This document shows positions 16,371 to 23,412 of a DNA stretch of 64,000 nt, in pieces (positions within the stretch are counted from its first letter, which is position 1; each line of letters begins with the position of its first letter). The notes under the pieces are model-generated. The model worked only from the letters and a program-made list of their open reading frames with translations, made no database searches and had not been told where the DNA came from. The stretch covers positions 1-64,000 of the forward strand of contig NZ_JAHFZZ010000011.1 in NCBI RefSeq assembly GCF_018603905.1, in the 5' to 3' direction. The position numbers were made by a program, and so were the translations under genes. This DNA is from Nonomuraea sp. NEAU-A123. Lineage in GTDB: Bacteria; Actinomycetota; Actinomycetes; Streptosporangiales; Streptosporangiaceae.

Positions 16371-16754
16371 ATGTCGAAGCAGGAGTTGCCGGTGCTCGCC
16401 TCCGGGTGCTGCGCGCCGCTGGTCGCCGAGCCGATCGGCCAGGACGAAGCGGCCGAGCTGGCGCGGGTGTTCAAGGCCCTGGGCGATCCGATCCGGTTGC
16501 GGCTGCTGTCGCTGATCGGCGCGCACGAAGGCGGCCGCGAGGCCGGCGAGGGCGTGTGCGTCTGCGAGCTGACCGGCGCGTTCGCGGTGACCGCGCCGAC
16601 CATCTCGCATCATCTCAAAGTGCTGCGCGAGGCTGGCCTGATCGACAGCCAGCGACGCGGCACCTGGGTCTACTACTGGATCATCCCGGCCACGCTCAAG
16701 CGCCTGACAGGCGTGCTCGCCCTCCCCGAGACGCTCACCGCGGACGCCCGGTGA
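16371..16754 (+). CDS. arsR: ArsR-family metalloregulator
   Basis: 127 aa. The winged helix is FKALGDPIRLRLLSLIG, then TAPTISHHLKVLREAGLI. The CVCEL box upstream of the recognition helix holds the Cys pair that binds As(III) in ArsR, and a further CC pair lies at the N-terminus (SGCCAPL). It is the first gene of the arsR-arsC-arsN1 operon, and arsC overlaps its stop by 4 nt (GTGA). It probably represses itself and arsI. Confidence 0.9.
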   Translation: MSKQELPVLASGCCAPLVAEPIGQDEAAELARVFKALGDPIRLRLLSLIGAHEGGREAGEGVCVCELTGAFAVTAPTISHHLKVLREAGLIDSQRRGTWVYYWIIPATLKRLTGVLALPETLTADAR

Positions 16755-17218
16755 GCCCGGCCCGGGTGAGCCTGGCGCGCCGGGCGCTGGCCACAGTGTC
16801 CGACCAGCCCGACAAGCCGCAGGTGTTGTTCGTCTGCGTGCACAACGCCGACCGCTCCCAGATGGCCGCCGCCTTCCTCACCCACCTGGCAGGCGATCGC
16901 GTCCTGGTCCGCTCGGCCGGATCGGCGCCCGCCGACCAAGTGAACCCTGCCGTAGTGGAGGCGATGGCCGAGGCCGGCATCGACATCTCCGCCGAAATCC
17001 CCAAGGTGCTCACCGGCGACGCCGTTCAAGCCAGCGACGTGGTCATCACCATGGGCTGCGGTGATACCTGCCCGATCTTCCCCGGCAAGCGCTACGAGGA
17101 CTGGCAGCTCGACGACCCCGCAGACCGGGGTGTCGACGCAGTGCGCCCCATTCGCGATCAGATCGAGGCCCGCGTCCGCGTGCTGATCGACGACCTCCTG
17201 CCCGGGGAACGGGGATGA
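16751..17218 (+). CDS. arsC: Arsenate reductase, low-molecular-weight phosphatase type
   Basis: 155 aa from GTG 16751. The P-loop CVHNADRS (C-x5-R, Cys29 to Arg35), the second Cys in MGCGDTCPIFPG and the DWQLDDP loop (the DP acid) define the LMW-PTP arsenate reductases. In actinobacteria this group often uses mycothiol/mycoredoxin or thioredoxin to reduce arsenate to arsenite. The start overlaps arsR (GTGA) and the stop overlaps arsN1 (ATGA). The first ~20 residues are an extension outside the domain. Confidence 0.9.
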   Translation: MSPARVSLARRALATVSDQPDKPQVLFVCVHNADRSQMAAAFLTHLAGDRVLVRSAGSAPADQVNPAVVEAMAEAGIDISAEIPKVLTGDAVQASDVVITMGCGDTCPIFPGKRYEDWQLDDPADRGVDAVRPIRDQIEARVRVLIDDLLPGERG

Positions 17219-17718
17219 ACAGCACGACCGTGAAGGTCGCCGCAATGACACCCGAGCATGCCGCCCAGGTGCTGGCCATCTACCAGCTCGGCATCGACGA
17301 GGGACAGGCGACCTTCGAGACCACCGCCCCCACCTGGTCGCACTTCGACACGGCCAAGCTGCCCACGCACCGGCACGTCGCCCTGGACGACACCGGCCAG
17401 GTGCTCGGCTGGGTGGCGGCCACCGCGGTCTCCGACCGGTGTGTCTACGCCGGGGTGGTGGAGCACTCGGTCTATGTCCATCCCGGCGCTCGCCGTCACG
17501 GCGTCGGCTCCATCTTGCTGGCCGCCCTGATCGCCTCCACCGAAGCTGCCGGCATCTGGACGATCCAATCCGGGATCTTCCCGCAGAACACCGCCAGTCT
17601 CGCCTTGCACGCTCAGGCCGGGTTCCGGGTGATCGGCACCCGGGAGCGAGTCGGCCGCCATCACGGCCTCTGGCGCGACGTCGTACTCATCGAGCGTCGC
17701 AGCCCGGTCATCGCCTGA
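17215..17718 (+). CDS. arsN1: GNAT acetyltransferase, arsinothricin/phosphinothricin resistance type (ArsN1)
   Basis: 167 aa. The GNAT motif A is VYVHPGARRHGVGSILLAAL. The N-terminal YQLGIDEGQATFETTAPTW and the C-terminal GFRVIGTRERVGRHHGLWRDVVLIER match the Pat/Bar-like ArsN1 group, which N-acetylates arsinothricin. It is translationally coupled to arsC. With arsI this points to defence against organoarsenicals as well as inorganic arsenic. Confidence 0.85.
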   Translation: MNSTTVKVAAMTPEHAAQVLAIYQLGIDEGQATFETTAPTWSHFDTAKLPTHRHVALDDTGQVLGWVAATAVSDRCVYAGVVEHSVYVHPGARRHGVGSILLAALIASTEAAGIWTIQSGIFPQNTASLALHAQAGFRVIGTRERVGRHHGLWRDVVLIERRSPVIA

Positions 17719-17805
17719 TGTCGGCGTACGGGCTCAACTGTGGAGCCACGTACGAGTAACCGTGCAGAGATGATCGGCACGGCGGTGGTCATGAAGAATG
17801 GAGGC

Positions 17806-18648
17806 ATGCGGCGGGCATTGGTACTCGGCGGAGGCGGTGTCACGGGGATCGCCTGGGAACTAGGCATGCTGGCCGGCCTGGCCGAGCACGGCGTCGATCT
17901 CTCCTCCGCCGACGTGGTGATCTGCACCTCGGCGGGCGCGGTCGTCGGTGCGCAGCTGGCGTGCGGGCTCGATTTACGGCAACGCTACGAGGCCCAGCTC
18001 GCGCCCATCGCGGGCGAGACAGCTCCCCCAGGCGCCACGAAAGCCCTGCTCAAGCTCATCTGGGCGTCGATGCGCGCGGGTACGGACGCGCAGGCGTTCC
18101 GAGAGCGCATGGGCCGGACGGCGCTGAATGCCAAGACCCCATCGGAGGAGGAACGGCTGCGCACCGTGGCGCGATGGCTCGGGGAGGCGACGGAGTGGCC
18201 CGCTCGCGAGCTGCTGATCACCGCCGTGGACACCGCTTCCGGCGAGTTTGCCGTGTTCGACGCCGCCTCGGGAGCCGACCTGGTCAGGGCGGTCGCGGCC
18301 AGTTGCTCCAGCCCCGGCGTGCGCCCGCCGATCACCATCGGTGGGCGCCGCTACACGGACGGCGGGATCCGCTCACCGCTGAACCTGGACCTGGCCAAGG
18401 GCTGCAGCCATGTGGTGGCTCTGGCCCCGGTGACGCGCGCCGGCGGCCCGGTGGAGACTGTCGAGCAGCAGCGCTCCAGGCTCGGCGCCGCCCAGGTGGT
18501 GATCATCACACCGGAGGAGGCCACCAGAAAGGCGATCGGCACCGGCCTGCTGGACCCCTCCCGCCGCGCACCTGCCGCCCGCGCAGGTCACGCCCAGGCC
18601 GCGGCCGCCGCGGACTTGGCGCGCAGTGGCTGGCAGTCGCACACGTAG
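17806..18648 (+). CDS. Patatin-like phospholipase
   Basis: 280 aa from ATG 17806. The oxyanion loop LVLGGGGVTG, nucleophile Ser42 in CTSAG and the catalytic Asp in YTDGGIRSP make a complete Ser-Asp dyad. Alternative in-frame ATGs at 17770 and 17791 exist; the GGAGG at 17800-17804 lies too close to 17806 to decide the start. Family members are lipid acyl hydrolases. Its 3' end touches transposase scraps, but the domain appears whole. Confidence 0.8.
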   Translation: MRRALVLGGGGVTGIAWELGMLAGLAEHGVDLSSADVVICTSAGAVVGAQLACGLDLRQRYEAQLAPIAGETAPPGATKALLKLIWASMRAGTDAQAFRERMGRTALNAKTPSEEERLRTVARWLGEATEWPARELLITAVDTASGEFAVFDAASGADLVRAVAASCSSPGVRPPITIGGRRYTDGGIRSPLNLDLAKGCSHVVALAPVTRAGGPVETVEQQRSRLGAAQVVIITPEEATRKAIGTGLLDPSRRAPAARAGHAQAAAAADLARSGWQSHT

Positions 18649-18691
18649 CCGAAGTACCGGGGATCGGCCAGATCCAGCCCACCCAGCGCCG

Positions 18692-18778
18692 GTCGTCACC
18701 AACCAGCACTCCATCGGGTTCGCCTAGGTGCGCCATCAGGTAGCCGCGGACATCGTCGCGGACGCCGTCGGCGTCCCA
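18692..18778 (-). mobile_element. IS701-like transposase scrap
   Basis: 29 codons on the minus strand read WDADGVRDDVRGYLMAHLGE and then PDGVLVGDD. In IS701-type transposases the same block leads to the first catalytic Asp (..LGDPDGVLIVDDTGF). Similarity ends on both sides, so only this piece remains. Confidence 0.5.
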
Positions 18779-18789
18779 TTTGGCGGCAA

Positions 18790-18848
18790 GGCTGGGTGGA
18801 CACCGGCTTCAAAACGCCGCCGTCGAACACGGCGCCCGCCTGGGGACT
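18790..18848 (+). mobile_element. IS5-like transposase scrap with a frameshift
   Basis: GWVDTGFK in one frame is followed one base off by NAAVEHGARLG. In IS5-group transposases these are contiguous in the DDE core. The fragment is short, so identification is tentative. Confidence 0.35.
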
Positions 18849-18934
18849 TCAGACGCCATCTGAGCTGGTACCTCCGCCTTGTAATGGGTAAGGGCGAGGT
18901 GGCTTGAGTTGGCGGTGTTGAAGTGATTCGCGTG

Positions 18935-19513
18935 TCACAATTGGATGGTGTACTCGCCTTCCTCGCCAACGAGGCGGCTTATCCGATCCACGATGGTGTA
19001 GTTCAGGCCAAGGCGCCGAGCTGGTTCAGCGTGGCTGATGTCGACGGTGACCAAAGGCGTCACGCCGTCTATCCGGAAAATCGCCTCCGTCGACCCGTGT
19101 GACAACCGGATCTCCAGAAGGTCCCCGCTCCAGGAACGTCCATAAACAGTCCATGGGTCCACCCCGTAGGCGATCATTTTGATGATCCAGGCATGTTGGA
19201 TCAGGGGTGAGTCGTCGTCCTTAGGCATGCCGAGCACACCGTCATCCGCAGCGGCCGTGCGGAGCGGGACGCCTTGCGCGGCGAGCGTGTCACGCAAGGC
19301 GTCCCGCGATGAGATCGAGTAATCCACATGACACTCAAGGGCGGTGTTTCCCGCCGGAATGACCGTGCAGCGGCCTCTGTCGCCGTTGAGTCGGATCGAC
19401 GCGAAGGTAAGGCCCTCGGCGGCATTAACCCGCTGCGTCGCCGCCACGTTGTACAACAGACGGAGACCTGCGACCAACTCGGGCCGATCTTCGTTCAGAG
19501 CGTCGATCCGCAT
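18935..19513 (-). CDS. Unrecognised 192-aa protein, candidate immunity protein
   Basis: It is acidic and soluble, without signal peptide or membrane segment. Segments such as LECHVDYSISSRDALRDTL and WIIKMIAYGVDPWTVYGRSW give an alpha/beta pattern with many Trp and Asp. I do not recognise the family. It lies 13 bp downstream of the putative toxin-domain gene on the same strand, which is the usual place for an immunity gene. That role is inferred from position, size and charge alone. Confidence 0.5.
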   Translation of the reverse strand: MRIDALNEDRPELVAGLRLLYNVAATQRVNAAEGLTFASIRLNGDRGRCTVIPAGNTALECHVDYSISSRDALRDTLAAQGVPLRTAAADDGVLGMPKDDDSPLIQHAWIIKMIAYGVDPWTVYGRSWSGDLLEIRLSHGSTEAIFRIDGVTPLVTVDISHAEPARRLGLNYTIVDRISRLVGEEGEYTIQL

Positions 19514-19526
19514 GTGTACTCCTCGG

Positions 19527-20249
19527 CTAGCCGGGGACCGGCAGGAGAACCGCCCCGAAAGAGGCTCTCATCCAGGAGGGACACACGGTCATGCCCTCAC
19601 AGTATGCGGTGAGAACCCCAAGGGTGCCCTCGTATTTGCTCGACTCGCGATTGAAGTCCATGATTGTCCGGGTGTTCCGGCTCTCTGCCACATAGCACTC
19701 CTTCCACCAGAGAAAACCGTCGCATTTGTGGCGGTAGGACGTCGCCAGATAGTGATAGCGCGTCATGATGAGGGGGTCGGGGACGATACCTCGAAGCGGG
19801 TGCTTCGTCATCTGGTGCGCGGATAGGGCATCCAGGTCGTGCTTTTGCTTGATCTTGACGTTGCCGAAGCCCTCGTCTTTGGTTCTGTCCCAGTAGCCCT
19901 GGCGATAGTTGATCAGCTTGTTGTCTGTGCTCTCCCAGTAGGTCAGCAGAGTGAAGGCGTCGGCAGGGGGCGCTGCGGCGTGGGAACTGGTCTCCGCAGT
20001 CGTGACGTCGTCCGCGGGGACGGCGGCGGACTGCCATTTGGACCATGCGCCGGTGGCACGGCCCGTCGTAGCGCGAGCCCGCCAGTTCACCTGCTTGCCG
20101 GCGATCTTGCCGGGCGGGATCCGCAGGCGCGCCACCGTGCCCGTCGCTACATCATTCACGACATCGGACCACAGGCGCTTGGAGCTGTCCTTGGCGGCAG
20201 TCCTGACCTCGATGGTCACGTTGGATGTCCGGTGCTGCCCGTTATTCAC
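19527..20249 (-). CDS. Putative toxin-domain protein with a C-terminal Cys/Trp-rich domain
   Basis: 240 aa from GTG 20249, with an in-frame TGA 15 nt upstream. Residues 1-75 (VTIEVRTA, WRARATTGRATGAWSKW) look like the last of the beta-sandwich repeats seen in long secreted or RHS-type actinomycete proteins. The C-terminal part (GFGNVKIKQKHDLDALSAHQ, then YRHKCDGFLWWKECYVAESR and GVLTAYC) resembles short toxin domains at the ends of such proteins. No signal peptide remains, so this may be a tail split from a larger polymorphic toxin. Activity is unknown. Confidence 0.45.
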   Translation of the reverse strand: MNNGQHRTSNVTIEVRTAAKDSSKRLWSDVVNDVATGTVARLRIPPGKIAGKQVNWRARATTGRATGAWSKWQSAAVPADDVTTAETSSHAAAPPADAFTLLTYWESTDNKLINYRQGYWDRTKDEGFGNVKIKQKHDLDALSAHQMTKHPLRGIVPDPLIMTRYHYLATSYRHKCDGFLWWKECYVAESRNTRTIMDFNRESSKYEGTLGVLTAYCEGMTVCPSWMRASFGAVLLPVPG

Positions 20250-20353
20250 CTGTTTTGTCCTGGATCATGGTTGTCAGTACGGCCTGGTCGGAGCAATGCC
20301 GGATCTTGCAACGCGGCGTTAACCAGAGACTTCACGCAAGGCTGCGCATCGGG

Positions 20354-20376
20354 CTTGACCTTGCCCCTAGGTCAAG
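20354..20376 (+). promoter_or_regulatory. MerR-type operator and elongated promoter
   Basis: CTTGACCT and AGGTCAAG are perfect 8-bp arms around a 7-nt centre, with the -35 TTGACC inside the left arm. A GACGAT at 20381-20386 lies 20 bp from the -35, the over-long spacing that MerR proteins correct by twisting DNA. Transcription would begin near 20393. Confidence 0.8.
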
Positions 20377-20393
20377 GTCCGACGATGCTTCAC

Positions 20394-21818
20394 ATGAACA
20401 ACAACGCACTGCACACCGTCGAGGCCCAGATCCGCGAGCAGGCCGCCGCCTACTGCGCGTCCAACCACGTTCCCGGGTTCGTCGCCGGCGTCTACCACGC
20501 CGGCGAGCAGATCGTCGTCGCCCACGGCACCGCGAACGTCGCCACCGGCGCACCGATGCTCGAAGACACCGGATTCCTCTTCGGCTCCGTCACCAAGGTC
20601 CTGACCACCACGCTGGTCCTGAGGCAGGTCGACCGTGGCCTGTTGGACCTCGACACGCCGGTGGTGAAGTACCTTCCCGAATTCGCCCTGACCGCGCCGG
20701 GTGCGGCGGACAAGATCCTGGTCCGGCACCTGATCTCCCACACCAACGGCATCGACGCGGACCTGTTCTTCCCCGATGCCAAGGGCCGCGACGCCCTGAA
20801 GGCCTACGTCAACGGCCTCGCGAGCAACTGCGGCACCCTGTTCGAACCGGGCGAGCAGCTCAGCTACTCCAACGGCGGCATGATCGTCGCAGGCCGCCTG
20901 CTGGAAGTGGTGACCGGCGTGCCCTTCCCCGACCTGCTCGAGCGCGATATCTACGCACCCGTCGGCATGGCGGGCTCCAGCACCTCAGCCGAGCAGGCCA
21001 TCCTGCGGAGCACGGCTGTCGGCCACTTCCTGGACCCCGAGACCATGGCGGCCAAGCCCACCGGCATGTTCATGCTGCCCGACACCTGGGGGCCGGCCGG
21101 TGGCACGCCGATCGGCACCATCGCCGACCTGCTCGCCTTCGGACGCACCCACCTCGCGGGCGGTGTGTCCCCGTCCGGTACGCGCGTCCTGTCGGCCGAG
21201 TCCACCGCGTTGATGCGGCAGGTCTCGCACGACATGGCGACCCCGAACGTCCCGCCGATGGGTATGGGCTGGGTGCTGTACCCGTTCGGCGACACGACCG
21301 TCCTGGCCATGTCGGGCGCGTCGCCCGGCGGCGTGTCCATCCTGTGCGTCGTTCCCGAACACGACCTGGTCTTCACCGCCTTCGGCAATGCCTCGGGGGC
21401 GATCATGCTGCAGGACCAGATCCTGCAGCGGCTCCTGAGCGAACATCTCGGCGTCCAGATCCCCACTCTGGTCACCGAAATGGCGCACGACGTCGACCTC
21501 ACCCCCTACGTCGGCACCTACCGCTCCAACCAGCTCCGCATCGACGTCAGCATCGTCGAAGGCCAGCTCGAGGAGCGGATGACCTACGAACCGACGGACG
21601 AATCGCAAAAGCAGATCTTCACTGAGTTCGCCGGCGGTATGACCTCCGCTCCGCCGCAGCGCTACGTGCCGATCCGGCCCGGCCTTTTCGCGCCCGCCGG
21701 ATACCCGCTGGAGACGTTTGACGGATACCTGCGACTGCTGCTCGTCTCCTACCACGACGTCCGCGACGGCCAAGCGCGCTTCCGCAACGGCGGCGGCCGC
21801 CTGACTCGACGAGTCTGA
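20394..21818 (+). CDS. Serine hydrolase, beta-lactamase family, under MerR control
   Basis: 474 aa from ATG 20394; ATG 20385 is also in frame. The SxxK motif is SVTK at residues 65-68, the Tyr motif is YSN (QLSYSNGG) and SGASPGG replaces KTG. About 130 C-terminal residues follow the hydrolase domain, as in S12 esterases with a lipocalin-like tail. The promoter predicted from the operator would start the message at or near this ATG, implying leaderless translation. It has no signal peptide. The MerR gene lies 33 bp downstream. Confidence 0.85.
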   Translation: MNNNALHTVEAQIREQAAAYCASNHVPGFVAGVYHAGEQIVVAHGTANVATGAPMLEDTGFLFGSVTKVLTTTLVLRQVDRGLLDLDTPVVKYLPEFALTAPGAADKILVRHLISHTNGIDADLFFPDAKGRDALKAYVNGLASNCGTLFEPGEQLSYSNGGMIVAGRLLEVVTGVPFPDLLERDIYAPVGMAGSSTSAEQAILRSTAVGHFLDPETMAAKPTGMFMLPDTWGPAGGTPIGTIADLLAFGRTHLAGGVSPSGTRVLSAESTALMRQVSHDMATPNVPPMGMGWVLYPFGDTTVLAMSGASPGGVSILCVVPEHDLVFTAFGNASGAIMLQDQILQRLLSEHLGVQIPTLVTEMAHDVDLTPYVGTYRSNQLRIDVSIVEGQLEERMTYEPTDESQKQIFTEFAGGMTSAPPQRYVPIRPGLFAPAGYPLETFDGYLRLLLVSYHDVRDGQARFRNGGGRLTRRV

Positions 21819-21851
21819 CCGTTGCGAACGACCTGAACGCCGAGTGGAAGG

Positions 21852-22583
21852 ATGTCCAGCATGCTCACGATTGGCCAGCTCGCGGACTACGCCGGAGTGA
21901 CCAGCAAAGCCATCCGCCACTACCACGAGCGCGGTCTGCTCCCCGAGCCCGGCCGCGACTCGTCCGGCTACCGGCGCTACACCGCCAAAGATGCCGTCGA
22001 CCTCGTCAAGATCAGGACTCTGGCCAATGCGGGCGTACCACTGGCCCGCATCAAAGACCTCCTTGACGCCGACTCGGACGCGCTCACGGCGGCCATCGCC
22101 GAGATCGACCACAACCTCCAAGACCGTATGGCGCAACTGGGGCGGATCCGCGATCAGCTCGCCCAGTTGCGCGGCGGTGAGCGGCTCTTCGTTTCCCCGG
22201 AGGTCGCCGACTATCTCGACGATCTGCGCGAACTCGGCGTCAGCGAGCGCCAGCGGTGCCTGGAACGCGACGGCTGGATCCTCATGCAGACAGCTTCACC
22301 CGAGGACGCCTCCCTGTGGCTCGCCGAAAAACGCGAGCTGATGGCCGATCCGGAGTTTCGCGTCCTCTACCTCGAACATGACGCCGCCTACGAGTGGTCG
22401 CCGAGCGATCCCCGCCTCCCCGCCCTCGCGGACCGTACCCGGAACTGGTTCGCCCATCACGACAGCCGGTCCGAGACCCGTCCCGTCCACAACCCGGCCA
22501 TCGCCCGGTTGGCGGCGCAATCCCAGCCCGGAGCCTCATCCCCAGCTTGGGACCGCCTGACCCAACTCCTCAAAGGCCAGTGA
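21852..22583 (+). CDS. MerR-family regulator with a long C-terminal domain
   Basis: 243 aa. The winged helix is LTIGQLADYAGVTSKAIRHY, HERGLLPEPGRDSSGYRRY, followed by a dimerisation helix (ALTAAIAEIDHNLQDRMAQL). The C-terminal ~110 residues (SPEVADYLDDL, WILMQTASPEDASLWLAEKR) form a TipA-S/all-helical effector domain, so it senses an organic ligand or stress rather than a metal. ATG 21861 is an alternative start. It probably acts on the operator at 20354 and is carried on the same transcript. Confidence 0.85.
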   Translation: MSSMLTIGQLADYAGVTSKAIRHYHERGLLPEPGRDSSGYRRYTAKDAVDLVKIRTLANAGVPLARIKDLLDADSDALTAAIAEIDHNLQDRMAQLGRIRDQLAQLRGGERLFVSPEVADYLDDLRELGVSERQRCLERDGWILMQTASPEDASLWLAEKRELMADPEFRVLYLEHDAAYEWSPSDPRLPALADRTRNWFAHHDSRSETRPVHNPAIARLAAQSQPGASSPAWDRLTQLLKGQ

Positions 22584-22586
22584 CCC

Positions 22587-23276
22587 TCAGATCTGTGCGG
22601 GGGCGTGGTGGCGGTCGACGGCCGCGGCGGTCCGTGCGACGTCGCCCGCGATGATGGCCTCCACCAGCTCGGCGTGCACCTCCACCCGGAAACGCAGGTA
22701 GTCCTCGGTGCGGCTGTCGTCGTCGGGGTCGGCGTGCTCGGACAGGTCGGTGATGCACCGGGTCATGCTGAGGTAGACGGCCTTGGCCAGATGGTTGTGG
22801 GTGATCTCCGCGATGCGCTCGTGCAGCGCCCAGTTGGCTCGCATGAACCGGTCGGTGCTGGTCGTGGCGCGCTTGAGGGCCGTCATGAGCTTGCGCAGGT
22901 CGGAGATGTCCTGCTTGGTACGGTGCTGGGCCGCGTCGACGGCGATCAGCGGCTCCAGTGCCTCGCGCACCGCGATGGCGTCGGCCACGGTGGCGGGCAT
23001 CTTGCGGACGGTCAGCAGGGTGTGCCGTAGGCGCACGATCACGTTCGGCCGGGCCACGAACAGGCCGCCGCCACGGCCGGGACGGATCTCGACGGTGCCG
23101 CGGTCGTTGAGCAGGCGCGCGGCTTCGCTGATCGTCGCCCGCCCGTAACCCGACTGGTCGCGGAACTCGTCCATCGTGCCGATCAGGTCGCCGGGGCCGA
23201 GCTCGCGATCGTGGATCATCGACTCGATGTCCGCGGCCAGCGCCTCCGCGCGTGTCAGGGATTCAGCGTTAACCAC
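22587..23276 (-). CDS. GntR/FadR-family regulator (FCD domain)
   Basis: 229 aa from GTG 23276. The winged helix reads LIGTMDEFRDQSGYGRATIS, EAARLLNDRGTVEIRPGRGGG. The helical FCD effector domain holds the metal/ligand residues typical of this group (VREALEPLIAVDAAQ, ANWALHERIAEITHN, EVHAELVEAIIAGD, DRHH). It is divergent from the catabolic operon at 23413. FadR-type regulators of such operons are usually repressors released by a pathway acid or CoA ester. Confidence 0.85.
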   Translation of the reverse strand: MVNAESLTRAEALAADIESMIHDRELGPGDLIGTMDEFRDQSGYGRATISEAARLLNDRGTVEIRPGRGGGLFVARPNVIVRLRHTLLTVRKMPATVADAIAVREALEPLIAVDAAQHRTKQDISDLRKLMTALKRATTSTDRFMRANWALHERIAEITHNHLAKAVYLSMTRCITDLSEHADPDDDSRTEDYLRFRVEVHAELVEAIIAGDVARTAAAVDRHHAPAQI

Positions 23277-23334
23277 CCGAACGATTCTACCAGATTCCTA
23301 GTCAATCCACCGGCCGGAGGGTACGCTCCGGCGA

Positions 23335-23370
23335 GAACATAACACCCTAAACATCCGGGTGGTTATGTTC
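23335..23370. promoter_or_regulatory. Inverted repeat, probable GntR operator of the catabolic operon
   Basis: The left arm GAACATAACACCC mirrors the right arm GGGTGGTTATGTTC apart from one missing base, with a 9-nt centre. It lies 43 bp upstream of the operon start. A related half-site (GGGTGGTTAAC) overlaps the GTG start of the regulator itself near 23270, which would allow autoregulation. Confidence 0.65.
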
Positions 23371-23412
23371 ATCGACTAGCCTGCTGGCCAGCGGGTATCT
23401 AGGAGGGTTGCC

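Noticed and set aside
19839-20384. N-terminal extension of the serine hydrolase at 20394
   Set aside because: The upstream part is antisense to the toxin-like gene and crosses the MerR operator; S12 similarity begins after 20394.
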